In this document: positions 45,349-55,014 of the stretch, piece after piece | Layout of the letters: each line of letters starts with the position of its first letter | How positions within the stretch are numbered: the first letter of the stretch is position 1 | Source: Zymomonas mobilis | GTDB taxonomy: Bacteria; Pseudomonadota; Alphaproteobacteria; Sphingomonadales; Sphingomonadaceae | Direction: 5' to 3' | Assembly (NCBI RefSeq): GCF_006715975.1 | Contig: NZ_VFOF01000001.1 | Location: 1,312,001-1,376,000, forward strand | Length of the DNA: 64,000 nt | Program-made: the position numbers and the translations under genes | The notes under the pieces: generated by a model | What the model was told of the DNA's origin: nothing | Database searches by the model: none | Seen by the model: only the letters and a program-made list of their open reading frames with translations

Positions 45349-45904
45349 ATGCATATAAAACAGCTTGAGATCCCTGAAGTATTTGTAATTACGCCGCCTC
45401 GATATCAAGACAATCGTGGTTTTTTTTCAGAAACTTACAATCAACAAACATTCAAAAAATTGGCATAGATCTACCTTTTGTTCAAGACAACCAAAGTCTC
45501 TCAAAGAAGAAGGGTATAGTTAGAGGTCTACATTGCCAGATTGCACCTTTCGTACAAGGAAAGTTAGTCCGCTGCACAAAGGGTGCAATCTGGGATGTTG
45601 CTGTTGATGCCCGTAAGGGTTCCTCTACTTATGGGAAATGGGCAGCAGCTGAAATCTCTGAAGAAAACTGGTCTCAAATATGGGTGCCGCCTGGTTTTTT
45701 GCATGGCTTTGTGACGCTGACAGACAATACAGAAGTTCAATATAAATGCACAAATGTCTATAATAAGGACAGTGAACGTTCTGTTATTTGGGATTGTGAA
45801 TTTTTGGATATTTTATGGCCAATCAAAAAGAAGAAATTATACTTTCTGAAAAAGATATACTTGCTCCATCCTTTATTGACGCAGCAGAAGAGCTCATATT
45901 CTGA
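45349..45904 (+). pseudogene. rfbC: dTDP-4-dehydrorhamnose 3,5-epimerase, frameshifted
   Basis: ATG 45349 has AAGGTGATAT upstream. It reads FVITPPRYQDNRGFFSETYN, then stops at TAG 45466-45468 after 39 codons. Adding one A to the A6 run 45454-45459 continues with GIDLPFVQDNQSLSKKKGIV, RGLHCQIAPFVQGKLVR and WVPPGFLHGFVTLTDNTEV. A second shift, repaired by one A in the A5 run 45825-45829, gives the normal family end IILSEKDILAPSFIDAAEE and a TGA at 45902-45904 overlapping the rfbD start. The repaired protein is 185 aa, the usual RmlC length. As written, no functional epimerase would be made without slippage. Confidence 0.85.
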
Positions 45905-46794
45905 TGAATAGTAAATTACAAAAACGCATTCTTGTTACCGGGGGATCTGGTCAATTAGCTACATCCCTTACTAAATTAGGTGGTGGAATTATATGTGTTG
46001 GACGGCCAGAGTTCGATTTAGATAAAGATGAAACAATACATAACTCGATAAACATCTATAATCCAGATATTGTTATAAATGCAGCAGCATGGACGGCCGT
46101 AGACCTCGCTGAAAAAAATATTATCGAGGCAAGAACTGCTAATGCTGTTGGCCCGGCAACATTAGCGAGCATTTGCGAAAAAAAAAACATAGCCCTCATT
46201 CATATATCAACGGATTATGTATATTCTGGAGATAAGGGGGTACCATATAAAGAAACTGATTTAGTAGATCCTAAGACTGTGTATGGGCATACAAAAGTAG
46301 AAGGTGAAAAAGCCATTATAGCGAAAAATCCAGATGCTATAATATTGCGAACTTCATGGGTATATGCTCCGCATGGCAAAAATTTTGTAAAAACTATCAT
46401 TAATGCGGGTGCTAAAAATTCAAAACTTAAAGTTGTAAATGACCAATATGGCAACCCAACCAATGCAGACGATTTAGCTATTGCAATAAAATCACTAGTT
46501 GACCAATTAAATATACAGAAAAATGCTGCAGGAATTTATCATGTTACGGGTAAAGGTAGTACAAGTTGGTATAAATTTGCTACTTTTATCTTAAAAGAAG
46601 CTCAAAAATACGGACAACCTATGCCTAACATCGTTCCTATTCAAACTGATGAATGGCCAACGGCAGCTAAGCGCCCTAAAGATTCTCGATTAGATTGCGT
46701 TAAAATCAAGCAATCATTTGGAATAGAGTTGCCGACTTGGCAATCGAGTGTTGCTCGCACAGTGCAACAGATTTTTCAGCAAAAGACTGTTTGA
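45904..46794 (+). CDS. rfbD: dTDP-4-dehydrorhamnose reductase
   Basis: 296 aa SDR enzyme, last step to dTDP-L-rhamnose. RILVTGGSGQLATSLTKLGG; DIVINAAAWTAVDLAE; LIHISTDYVYSGDKGVPYKE; DPKTVYGHTKVEGEKAI; ILRTSWVYAPHGKNFVKTI. Its ATG shares a base with the rfbC stop (TGATG), which fits coupling if rfbC is read through. Composition is AT-rich like the rest of the locus. Confidence 0.95.
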   Translation: MNSKLQKRILVTGGSGQLATSLTKLGGGIICVGRPEFDLDKDETIHNSINIYNPDIVINAAAWTAVDLAEKNIIEARTANAVGPATLASICEKKNIALIHISTDYVYSGDKGVPYKETDLVDPKTVYGHTKVEGEKAIIAKNPDAIILRTSWVYAPHGKNFVKTIINAGAKNSKLKVVNDQYGNPTNADDLAIAIKSLVDQLNIQKNAAGIYHVTGKGSTSWYKFATFILKEAQKYGQPMPNIVPIQTDEWPTAAKRPKDSRLDCVKIKQSFGIELPTWQSSVARTVQQIFQQKTV

Positions 46795-46837
46795 TAGTTA
46801 TTCTTCTAACATAACTATTATGAAAGATTTTCACTAG

Positions 46838-48142
46838 ATGCATTATAAAATTTTTGTCGATGGGCTTAACCTCGCATTACCTTACGGCACAGGAATAGCT
46901 ACATATGCTCGTTCCCTAGTTAACGCTTGTAAGGGTATGAGCTACGAATCTGGTGTTGTTTATGGGCGGAATGTAGGCAATTCAGACAATCCGGCATTGA
47001 AAGAAGTATTGTTTTTTTGTGAGGAAACGAATCCGCCTAGAGTAAAAAAAATATTTTTCACAATTAATAAATTAATCTCGCAGTATAAAAAAAATAATTT
47101 AGCGCCATATAAAATAAAAAACAATAATTTTATTGATAAAGGTAATTTAAAAAAATTAACTGACAATATAGATTATATATACAATTATCCAAATATTTTT
47201 AATTTTTCAAAAACTTATTATAAATCTTGTAACAGTTTTTTAAATATTGACATTAAAGACAAGCCAGAAATTATGCATTGGACACATCTAATTCCGATTA
47301 GATCTGTTGGAAGTGTTAATTTCTATACTATTCATGATCTGGTACCTTTTACGCATCCCTATGCGGATAAAAGCGACAAAGTCATGAATTGGAATATGAT
47401 TTTAAAAATAATAGAAAATGGAGATCATATTCTAACAGTTTCAGAGGCATCTAAGCGGGATATTATCCGCCTGTTTAATGCACCAGAGAGTCAGGTTACC
47501 AATTTATATCAAGCTGTTGATTTCGAGGAATCTTTAAAAAATCGCCCGAAACATCTGGTTGAACGGGATGTAAATGGCTTATTTGGTTTGGAATATGGGC
47601 ATTATTTCCTGTTTTATGGTGCGATAGAGCCTAAGAAAAACGTAAAGCGTTTAATTGAAGCCTATATGGCGGCTGATTGCCCCGATTATCCTTTGGTTAT
47701 TGTCAGCAGCAGAAGTTGGAGCGCGGAACAAGACCACGCCTTGCTAGAGCAATTAAAAGGGCGGGATTTACCGGGGAAAAAGAAAATCATCCAATTGGAT
47801 TATATGTCCCGTTCCCAGCTTGTCAGTGCAGTAAAGGGTGCGCGGGCTTTGGTATTTCCTTCTATCGCAGAAGGCTTTGGCTTACCTGTTGCAGAAGCTA
47901 TGTGTTTGGGCACGGCGGTTATCAGTTCGACACATCCAGCTATTCAGGAAATCGCTGGGGATGCGGCTGTTTTGGTAGATCCCTATGATGTTGATGCCTT
48001 GTCAGAAGCGATCAGCGCCATGGCCGAAGATGATAATCTTGTGAAAACGCTGCAGGAACGCGGCCCTATTCAAGCAGAGAAATTCTCGATGAAGAATTAC
48101 CAAGCGCGATTAAAAGCGTTTTATCAAAAATTTGGTTTTTAA
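46838..48142 (+). CDS. GT4 family glycosyltransferase
   Basis: 434 aa GT-B enzyme. The C-terminal nucleotide-sugar domain is clear (YFLFYGAIEPKKNVKRLIEA; SRSQLVSAVKGARALVFPSI; AEGFGLPVAEAMCLGTAVIS, E-x7-E motif). The N-terminal half contains an Asn/Lys/Ile/Tyr-rich insert (about 75-150, KKNNLAPYKIKNNN) before PEIMHWTHLIPIRS. Codon and base usage change inside the gene: strongly AT-rich to about 47.48 kb, ordinary Zymomonas-like after it. It ends the polysaccharide locus. Donor sugar is unknown; mannose or rhamnose would suit the neighbours. Confidence 0.88.
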   Translation: MHYKIFVDGLNLALPYGTGIATYARSLVNACKGMSYESGVVYGRNVGNSDNPALKEVLFFCEETNPPRVKKIFFTINKLISQYKKNNLAPYKIKNNNFIDKGNLKKLTDNIDYIYNYPNIFNFSKTYYKSCNSFLNIDIKDKPEIMHWTHLIPIRSVGSVNFYTIHDLVPFTHPYADKSDKVMNWNMILKIIENGDHILTVSEASKRDIIRLFNAPESQVTNLYQAVDFEESLKNRPKHLVERDVNGLFGLEYGHYFLFYGAIEPKKNVKRLIEAYMAADCPDYPLVIVSSRSWSAEQDHALLEQLKGRDLPGKKKIIQLDYMSRSQLVSAVKGARALVFPSIAEGFGLPVAEAMCLGTAVISSTHPAIQEIAGDAAVLVDPYDVDALSEAISAMAEDDNLVKTLQERGPIQAEKFSMKNYQARLKAFYQKFGF

Positions 48143-48154
48143 GAGACAAAGATT

Positions 48155-48193
48155 AAAAAAGAGGCTTCCGGGAAAAGGAAGCCTCTTTTTTTT
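48155..48193. terminator. bidirectional terminator between the GT4 gene and manC
   Basis: AAAAAAGAGGCTTCC pairs with GGAAGCCTCTTTTTT around a 7-nt loop, with T and A runs on both sides. It lies between convergent genes. Confidence 0.92.
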
Positions 48194-48198
48194 ATAGG

Positions 48199-49617
48199 TT
48201 ATAATTCGCGTTTGTAATCGTCTTCAAGGCGGACAATGTCATCTTCGCCCAGATAACAGCCCGTCTGAATTTCGATAAGCAACAAATCGACTTTACCCGG
48301 ATTATCGAGGCGATGAACTTCGCCCATCGGAATATAGATGGATTCATTTTCACGGATAAGATCGACGTGATCACCGACAGTGACCCGTGCGGTGCCTTGA
48401 GTAACCACCCAATGTTCGGCACGATTGAAATGTTTTTGTAAGGAAAGCCTGTGCCCCGGCTTCACCATGATTTGTTTGACCTGAAAACGGGGCCCTGTGG
48501 CAATAGATTCATACCAACCCCACGGGCGGGCAACTTGTCTTGGATTTAATGGTTCTAAACGCCCTTCCCTGATCATTTTTTTGACCAAGTTACCGACTTC
48601 TTGGGATTGATCTTGTTTAACGACTAAAGTGACGTCCGAGGTATTGATAATCGTTAGATCTTTAACGCCCAGAGTAGCGACAAGTCCGTTTTCAGAACGG
48701 ATAAGGCAGTTAGAAGAATCTTCGGCGACGACATCGCCCATTAGAACATTACCGTTATCGTCATGGTCACTGATTTCCCAGAGGGATGACCAAGAACCAA
48801 CATCGCTCCAACCGATATCAACCGGCACAACAGCCCGATTATGTGCGGGTTCCATAATGGCATAGTCAATAGAAATAGAGGGGGCGGTCCCAAAAGATTC
48901 TGCATCCAGACGCATAAAATCAAGATCGGTCTGGCTTTTAGTCAAAGAAATTTTGACCGCATTAAGAATGTCAGGCTGGTAGGCAGCAAAGTCTTCTAAA
49001 ATACGCGCTACCGGAAAAAGGAACATACCGCTGTTCCATAGGAAGCGACCACTTGCGAGATATTCTTTGGCTGTTTTAATATCCGGTTTTTCTCGGAAAC
49101 GATCAATATGATAGCCGCCCCCGATGGGAAGCGCTTCACCTAGCTCTATATATCCATAGCCTGTTTCAGGAGAAGTCGGACGAATTCCGAAAGTAACCAG
49201 AGCATTTTCTTTGCGGGCAATAATTTCTGCTTCTTTGATAGCTTCATGGAAAGCAGTGACATTACGGATAACATGATCAGATGGCAAAACGAGGATACAA
49301 CCATCGGGATCTTTTTCCGCGATAATGGCGGCCGCTAATGCGATTGCGGGTGCAGTATTTCGACCTTCGGGTTCCAAGACAATATCTTGTGCTTTGATAC
49401 CCATATTTTGAAGCTGTTCCGCAATGGTGAAACGATATTCATCGTTACAGATCACAAGCGGATTAGAGAACATCGCCGGATCGGTTACACGGGCAACAGC
49501 ATCCTGAAATAGGCTATTTTCACCGATCAAACTTAACAGTTGTTTGGGATGGCTCCGGCGGGATAACGGGAAAAGGCGCGTTCCTGAACCACCACACAAA
49601 ACAACCGGATGCAGCAT
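48199..49617 (-). CDS. manC: mannose-1-phosphate guanylyltransferase / mannose-6-phosphate isomerase
   Basis: 472 aa bifunctional type II enzyme making GDP-mannose. N-terminal nucleotidyltransferase: PVVLCGGSGTRLFPLSRRSH and PKQLLSL; VLPSDHVI; FREKPDIKTAKEYL. The C-terminal cupin isomerase domain (from about 350): RPWGWYESIATGPRFQVKQI, MVKPGHRLSLQKHFNRAEHW, IYIPMGEVHRLDNPG. Composition is normal, so it sits outside the AT-rich block, but its product may feed the glycosyltransferases next door. Confidence 0.95.
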   Translation of the reverse strand: MLHPVVLCGGSGTRLFPLSRRSHPKQLLSLIGENSLFQDAVARVTDPAMFSNPLVICNDEYRFTIAEQLQNMGIKAQDIVLEPEGRNTAPAIALAAAIIAEKDPDGCILVLPSDHVIRNVTAFHEAIKEAEIIARKENALVTFGIRPTSPETGYGYIELGEALPIGGGYHIDRFREKPDIKTAKEYLASGRFLWNSGMFLFPVARILEDFAAYQPDILNAVKISLTKSQTDLDFMRLDAESFGTAPSISIDYAIMEPAHNRAVVPVDIGWSDVGSWSSLWEISDHDDNGNVLMGDVVAEDSSNCLIRSENGLVATLGVKDLTIINTSDVTLVVKQDQSQEVGNLVKKMIREGRLEPLNPRQVARPWGWYESIATGPRFQVKQIMVKPGHRLSLQKHFNRAEHWVVTQGTARVTVGDHVDLIRENESIYIPMGEVHRLDNPGKVDLLLIEIQTGCYLGEDDIVRLEDDYKREL

Positions 49618-49668
49618 TATATAATTATCTCTTTACTATTATTGGGAGCGAGGCCCCCTAATAGCAAA

Positions 49669-51618
49669 TTAAGCGCGAGCGATGCTACCCATATTCGCCA
49701 TTTCAACGACTTCTACGGGTTTAGAATTGCGGTGCAAAGCAGAGATAACCGTGGCAACAATACCATCAGCATCCAGACCGGCTTCGGCATATTGCCGTTC
49801 GGGCTTGTCCTGTGGCTGGAAACGGTCGGGCAGACGCAATGTCCGGATCTTCAAGCCGTCATCCATCAAGCCTTCATCCGAAGCCATGGTAAGAACTTGG
49901 GTTGCAAAACCACCCAAAGCGCCTTCTTCAATCGTGATAATAACCTGATGACTTTTCAGAAGCTGACGCGTCAGATTTTCATCCAAAGGTTTGGCAAAAC
50001 GCATATCAGCCACCGAAGTGGATAGGCCTTGCGCATCCAGACGATCAGCCGCTTTCAGTGACTCTTCCAAACGGGTGCCGAGAGAAAGAATAGCAACCTT
50101 TTTACCGCGACGAACCAGACGACCTTTACCGATCGGCAAAATTTCTTTTTCGCCTTCCAAAGAAACGCCAACACCATTGCCACGGGGATAGCGCACCGAG
50201 ATTGGCCCTTGGTCATAATGCACCATCGTGTGCACCATATTGGCCAATTCCTTTTCATCGGAAGGCGCCATAACGACCATATTAGGAAGATTGACCATGA
50301 AAGCGACGTCAAAGCTGCCCGCATGGGTGGCACCATCAGAACCAACTAAACCGGCGCGGTCGACTGCGAAGCGCACCGGCAAATTCTGAATGGCGACATC
50401 ATGCACTAATTGGTCATAACCACGTTGCAAGAAGGTCGAATAGAGACAACAGAAAGGTTTGTAACCGGCGGCAGCCATACCGGCCGCAAAGGTTACCGCA
50501 TGCTGTTCGGCAATACCGACATCAAACATTCTTTCGGGAAAATATTGCTGGAAGCGGTCAAGGCCCGTGCCGGTTGGCATCGCGGCCGTGATCGTGACGA
50601 TCTTGTCGTCTTTTTTTGCTTCCTTGATCAGCTGTTCCGAGAAAACTGACGTATAGCTGGGGGGACCTGGGGGCGCTTTTGCCTGCTTGCCGGAGACAAC
50701 ATCCAACCGCTGAACCGCATGATATTTATCTTTGGCTGCTTCTGCTGGTGCGTAACCTTGGCCCTTACGGGTGACGACATGCACCAGAATAGGCCCGTCT
50801 TTGGCATCGCGGACATTTTCAAGAACCGGAATTAACTGGTCAAGATTGTGACCATCAACAGGCCCGACATAATAAAAACCAAGTTCTTCGAAGAAGGTGC
50901 CGCCCGTTGCCATGCCGCGCGCATATTCATCGGCTTTGCGGGCTGCGGTTGCCAAACTTTTGGGCATCCGGTTGACAACACCGCGCATCATATCGCGCAA
51001 ATTCATGAAAGGACGGGATGAAATAAGGCGACTTAAATAAGAAGATAGCGCCCCGACCGGAGGCGAGATAGACATTTCATTATCGTTCAGAATGACGATC
51101 AGCCGCTCTCCAGCGGCTTTGGCATTATTCATGGCTTCGTAGGCCATACCTGCCGTCATTGAACCATCACCAATAATGGCGACGGCTTTTTCTTTTTTAC
51201 CTGATAATTTGCTGGCCATAGCAAACCCGAGTGCTGCCGATATCGAAGTCGAACTATGTGCCGCACCAAAGGCATCATATTCGCTTTCAGCGCGCTGCGT
51301 GAAGCCAGACAAGCCGTCCCGTTGCCGCAAAGTACGGATACGGTCACGGCGACCAGTTAAAATTTTATGGGGGTAGGTTTGATGGCCAACATCCCAGATC
51401 AAAGCATCATTGGGCGTATCAAAAACGTAATGGAGTGCTACCGTTAATTCGATAACGCCGAGACCGGAACCGAGATGGCCGCCAGTCACCCCCACCGCCG
51501 AGATGGTTTCTTTCCGTAATTCATCCGCCAATTGCCGGAGGCTGTTGCGATCTAATTGACGCAATTCTGCCGGTGTCTTTATTTTGTCTAACAACGGCGT
51601 CTTTTCATTCGGAAACAT
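49669..51618 (-). CDS. dxs: 1-deoxy-D-xylulose-5-phosphate synthase
   Basis: 649 aa thiamine-diphosphate enzyme, first step of the MEP isoprenoid pathway (in this organism, the route to abundant hopanoids). [40 protein letters not shown] motif [32 protein letters not shown]; transketolase central region [21 protein letters not shown]-terminal [20 protein letters not shown]. Length is normal. manC begins 51 nt downstream on the same strand. Confidence 0.97.
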   Translation of the reverse strand: MFPNEKTPLLDKIKTPAELRQLDRNSLRQLADELRKETISAVGVTGGHLGSGLGVIELTVALHYVFDTPNDALIWDVGHQTYPHKILTGRRDRIRTLRQRDGLSGFTQRAESEYDAFGAAHSSTSISAALGFAMASKLSGKKEKAVAIIGDGSMTAGMAYEAMNNAKAAGERLIVILNDNEMSISPPVGALSSYLSRLISSRPFMNLRDMMRGVVNRMPKSLATAARKADEYARGMATGGTFFEELGFYYVGPVDGHNLDQLIPVLENVRDAKDGPILVHVVTRKGQGYAPAEAAKDKYHAVQRLDVVSGKQAKAPPGPPSYTSVFSEQLIKEAKKDDKIVTITAAMPTGTGLDRFQQYFPERMFDVGIAEQHAVTFAAGMAAAGYKPFCCLYSTFLQRGYDQLVHDVAIQNLPVRFAVDRAGLVGSDGATHAGSFDVAFMVNLPNMVVMAPSDEKELANMVHTMVHYDQGPISVRYPRGNGVGVSLEGEKEILPIGKGRLVRRGKKVAILSLGTRLEESLKAADRLDAQGLSTSVADMRFAKPLDENLTRQLLKSHQVIITIEEGALGGFATQVLTMASDEGLMDDGLKIRTLRLPDRFQPQDKPERQYAEAGLDADGIVATVISALHRNSKPVEVVEMANMGSIARA

Positions 51619-51795
51619 AAGCTTAAGGCCTTAAATCAAACCGAAATTTAAGCCTGTTTAGTAAATCAATTTACCCAAAAGGTGAACAGGGCGATCCTAA
51701 ATTGGCCAAGATAGCCCCTGACTGCGACATAAAAGTTACAAAATCATGGCAGGTAATAGAGTCATTGCAACAGGTTAATCTGAGGTACATTTAGG

Positions 51796-52281
51796 TTAAC
51801 TTGCGAGACAATGAGAACATTTCCCGCGTATTTCAAGAACAGATCTTTCGACAGCGAAATCGTTTTTCTGTGCAGATTCTTTAAGAAAATTACTGATCTT
51901 GTCATCATCTATATGAATGACATCGCCGCATTGATCGCACACAAGAAAAAGGCAGTCATGTCGGCATTCTGGGTGGGCATTAACGATATAAGCATTAGCG
52001 CTTTCGACCCGATGAGCGAGGTTGCTGCTGACGAAAATATCAAGAATACGATACACGCTATTGGCGGCGACCCTGCGTCCTTCTGACTGAGAAACCAGAT
52101 CCGCAATATCATAAGCCGAAGTCGGTTTATTGGTTTGAGCTAAGGCCTTGTAAACGGAAGCCCGCATGGCCGTCCATTGCTCACCAGACTTCAGTAAAGC
52201 GGCTTTGGCGGCCTCCAGTAGATCGGAACCGCTATGCTGGACATGGGCGTGTAAAGCTTGCTGGAGGGGTTTATCACCCAA
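51796..52281 (-). CDS. Fur-family regulator, Zur-like
   Basis: 161 aa. Starts at TTG 52281 with AAGGAAA about 9 nt upstream. Winged-helix part: QWTAMRASVYKALAQTNKPT, SAYDIADLVSQSEGRRVAAN, SVYRILDIFVSSNLAHRVES. The metal-binding half has HPECRHDCLFLVCDQCGDV and a C-terminal CSHC, i.e. two CxxC pairs for the structural zinc. The spacing and the short HPECRHD segment look more like Zur than Fur, but the assignment is by eye. No zinc transporter is adjacent in the window. Confidence 0.82.
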   Translation of the reverse strand: MGDKPLQQALHAHVQHSGSDLLEAAKAALLKSGEQWTAMRASVYKALAQTNKPTSAYDIADLVSQSEGRRVAANSVYRILDIFVSSNLAHRVESANAYIVNAHPECRHDCLFLVCDQCGDVIHIDDDKISNFLKESAQKNDFAVERSVLEIRGKCSHCLAS

Positions 52282-52496
52282 GACGAGGTTTCCTTATGAG
52301 TATTTTAGACGTGTATTTTTATATAGGAGTGCATTCCCTATAAAAACAGTTTTAAATTACGATCACAAAAAGAGATGTTTCCTGAGCGCGGACAACAAGG
52401 AAAGCCAAAAAAGAGAGTAAAAGATTGGGATTGCCATTTTTTAGGTAGCCATCACGCTGCGCCTATTTTTTATAAAATTTTTATTAAGAGAAAACA

Positions 52497-52527
52497 AAAA
52501 AGCCTCCCTCGTGAGAGAAAGGCTTTT
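52497..52527 (-). terminator. terminator of adhA
   Basis: AAAAGCCT pairs with AGGCTTTT with an inner CTCGTGAG stem. On the minus strand it is followed by TTTTTTGTTTT. It lies 24 nt past the adhA stop. Confidence 0.85.
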
Positions 52528-52550
52528 CTGGTTGCAAGAGTTAATCGAAC

Positions 52551-53564
52551 TTAGTGGTGCGTAAAATCGACGACCATGCGGCCAGTGAATTTACCATGTT
52601 CCATTTCGTCGAAAATTTCGTTGATTTCTTCGACTTTCCGTTTGGTAACTTTCGGTTTGACCTTGCCTTCGGCTGCGAACTGGAAGGATTCTTTCAAATC
52701 TTCCCGCGTTCCGACCAAGGAACCGAGTACTTCGATACCATCAAGAACTAAGCGAGGGATGCTCAAATCCATATTTTCAGGAGGCAAACCAACGGCAACA
52801 ACACGGCCGCCAGCGCGAACGGCTTCAACAGCGGAGTTAAAGGCTGATTTGGCAACAGCGGTCACTACGGTTGCGTGAGCGCCGCCGACTTTTTCCTGAA
52901 TAACCTTGGCAGCATCTTCGTTTTTCGGATTGATAATGAGGTCAGCGCCTAATTCTTTTGCAAAGGCAAGCTGTTCGTCATTGACGTCAATCGCGATCAC
53001 TTTGGCATTGAAGACATTCTTGGCATATTGCAGTGCCAAATTGCCTAAGCCGCCCAAGCCGTAAATCGCCAGCCATTGTCCCGGTTCGATTTTGGAAACT
53101 TTGACTGCTTTATAGGTTGTGACACCAGCGCAAGTAATGCTGCTTGCAATAGCGGGATCAAGGCCGTCAGGTACTTTGACGGAGTAATCGGCAACAACAA
53201 TACATTGTTCGGCCATAGCGCCGTCCACTGTATAGCCGGCATTTTCAACATTACGGCACAGGGTTTCATTGCCGCTTACGCAATATTCGCAATGACCGCA
53301 GCCTTTAAAGAACCATGCGACGCTGGCACGATCACCGACTTTTAGAGAAGTAACCCCTTCCCCGATTTCTTTGACAATACCGATACCTTCATGACCGGTA
53401 ATTCTGCCCGTTTCATCCCCGAAGTCGCCGTTTTTAACATGGAGATCGGTGTGGCAAACACCGCAATATTCCATTTCCAACAGGGCTTCGCCATATTTCA
53501 GGGGACGTAGTTTTGTGTCTTTAACTTCGATCTTATGATCTTTTGTTATGACAGCTGCCTTCAT
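52551..53564 (-). CDS. adhA: zinc-dependent alcohol dehydrogenase I
   Basis: 337 aa NAD-dependent medium-chain dehydrogenase; reduces acetaldehyde to ethanol, one of the two ethanol-forming ADHs of Zymomonas. Catalytic zinc ligands in [15 protein letters not shown] and GHEGIGIV; structural zinc cysteines in [16 protein letters not shown]; nucleotide fold [18 protein letters not shown]. The start [11 protein letters not shown] at 53564, with AAGGTGGT upstream, matches the known N-terminus; the three-residue extension to 53573 is rejected. ldhA lies upstream on the same strand, separated by a terminator. Confidence 0.97.
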   Translation of the reverse strand: MKAAVITKDHKIEVKDTKLRPLKYGEALLEMEYCGVCHTDLHVKNGDFGDETGRITGHEGIGIVKEIGEGVTSLKVGDRASVAWFFKGCGHCEYCVSGNETLCRNVENAGYTVDGAMAEQCIVVADYSVKVPDGLDPAIASSITCAGVTTYKAVKVSKIEPGQWLAIYGLGGLGNLALQYAKNVFNAKVIAIDVNDEQLAFAKELGADLIINPKNEDAAKVIQEKVGGAHATVVTAVAKSAFNSAVEAVRAGGRVVAVGLPPENMDLSIPRLVLDGIEVLGSLVGTREDLKESFQFAAEGKVKPKVTKRKVEEINEIFDEMEHGKFTGRMVVDFTHH

Positions 53565-53977
53565 GATGACCACCTTCTTGTTAGCGTATCTCGGAGAGAT
53601 AGAGGTCAGTCGGCTGATATTCGGCTGACATGCATTTTTTTAACAAGAGAAAAACGATTGAAGGCGGGTTGTGATCCCAAAAGGCATAAAAACATTTATA
53701 GATATGGGTTATATCAATAAATAAATCTAAAATAATTAAAGTGCGATTATTTAAATTTTCTTTACAAAAAGAATGACAGAAAAATATTAAAATTAGAATT
53801 TTTAACAGTAGCGATCACCTGTGAACGGGGTTGCGAAAGCCCTGCCCTCTGATCAGTTTAAAAAGCCAAAAAATAGAAAAAATATCGGGAACGAAATGTT
53901 ATCACCGCCGGAGCTAGGAGCTGCAACGCACGGCCTTGCTTTGAAGAAGGCAAAAGCAAATGGCAGGCGGTAAAAAG
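53565..53977. other. adhA upstream region with a weak 50-codon ORF
   Basis: About 410 nt between the adhA start and the ldhA terminator, expected to hold the adhA promoter. On the plus strand a GTG at 53821 opens a 50-codon frame to TAA 53971-53973 (VNGVAKALPSDQFKKPKNRK onward). It has no ribosome binding site and is probably chance or a remnant. Confidence 0.4.
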
Positions 53978-54005
53978 ACATAGCCGGAACCCTGTCCGGC
54001 TATGT
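53978..54005 (-). terminator. terminator of ldhA
   Basis: ACATAGCCGGA pairs perfectly with TCCGGCTATGT around a 6-nt loop. On the minus strand CTTTTTA follows. It starts 14 nt past the ldhA stop. Confidence 0.9.
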
Positions 54006-54018
54006 TTGATTTCAGCCT

Positions 54019-55014
54019 TTAGACTAAGGCGTCAGGTATTTCTTTTCCGGCCTCCGCATCGCTAATATCCTGTAAAATACTATGGGCGATGTTGGAGAGT
54101 GCTTCTTTCGTTAAAAAGGCCTGATGACCCGTGAAAATGACATTCGGGAAAGCAATCAGTCTTTCCAAGATATCATCATCAATAATATCATCCGCATGGT
54201 TTTCGAAGAATAAGGGACCTTCTTCTTCATATACATCAGCTGCATAGCCGCCAAGATGTTTGGCCTTCAGGGATTTGATGACCGCCTTGGTATCCACCAA
54301 TCCGCCGCGACTGGTATTGATGAGGTAGAATCCCTTTTTTGCCCGTGCGAGCGTTTCTTCATTGATCATGTGATGATTTTCATGGGTCAATGGGCAATGA
54401 AGCGAAATGATGTCGCTGGTTTCGATAACTTCATCGAGAGAAGTAAAACGGAAACCAACCTTTTTCGCCAGTTCAGGATCTGGATGGGGTTTATAGGCAA
54501 TCACATTGGCACCAAAGCCATGGGTCATAATATGAGCAAAGACGCTACCGATATGGCCGACCCCGATAATGCCCACTGTTTTTTTATGGACATCATGGCC
54601 GATGAGGCCTTCGAGAGAGAAGTTATTTTCCCGAACCCGCTTTAAGCCGCGCGAAATCTGGCGGTTAAGCGTGAGAAGCATCCCAACCGCATATTCTGCC
54701 ACAGAATAAGGCGAATAGGCAGGGACGCGTACAACCTTGATATTAAGCTTTTTAGCGACATCAAGATCGACGTTATTATAACCAGCACAGCGGAGAGCAA
54801 CGAGTTTGATGCCTAATCCGGCCAGAATTTCCAGCACTTCCGCATCAGCTTCGTCATTCACAAAAATACAGACAGCTTCTGCGCCTTTGGCTTTTTCTGC
54901 TGTTTCTTTTGTGAGCCGTTCATTCAGAAAAACAAGATCATGCCCATAATGCTCATTTTCTTTTTCAATAGAATGATGGTCATAATTTTTGGAACTGAAT
55001 ATTGCGACGCGCAT
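54019..55014 (-). CDS. ldhA: D-lactate dehydrogenase
   Basis: 331 aa NAD-dependent 2-hydroxyacid dehydrogenase that reduces pyruvate to D-lactate. LVALRCAGYNNVDLDVAKKL; NAD fold TVGIIGVGHIGSVFAHIM; catalytic Arg in INTSRGGLVDTKAV, Glu in DVYEEEGPLFF and His in TGHQAFLTKEAL. Two ATGs are close together: 55020 lies directly against GAGAGG, whereas 55014 has 6 nt spacing, so MRVAIFSSKNYD is chosen. Confidence 0.96.
   Translation of the reverse strand: MRVAIFSSKNYDHHSIEKENEHYGHDLVFLNERLTKETAEKAKGAEAVCIFVNDEADAEVLEILAGLGIKLVALRCAGYNNVDLDVAKKLNIKVVRVPAYSPYSVAEYAVGMLLTLNRQISRGLKRVRENNFSLEGLIGHDVHKKTVGIIGVGHIGSVFAHIMTHGFGANVIAYKPHPDPELAKKVGFRFTSLDEVIETSDIISLHCPLTHENHHMINEETLARAKKGFYLINTSRGGLVDTKAVIKSLKAKHLGGYAADVYEEEGPLFFENHADDIIDDDILERLIAFPNVIFTGHQAFLTKEALSNIAHSILQDISDAEAGKEIPDALV

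Noticed and set aside
35988-48200. Integrative element inserted at tRNA-Glu
   Set aside because: No integrase, no duplicated tRNA end at the right boundary and no other mobile genes were seen.
53821-53973. 50-codon GTG ORF between adhA and ldhA
   Set aside because: No ribosome binding site; coding potential is weak, although the translation is not obviously random.
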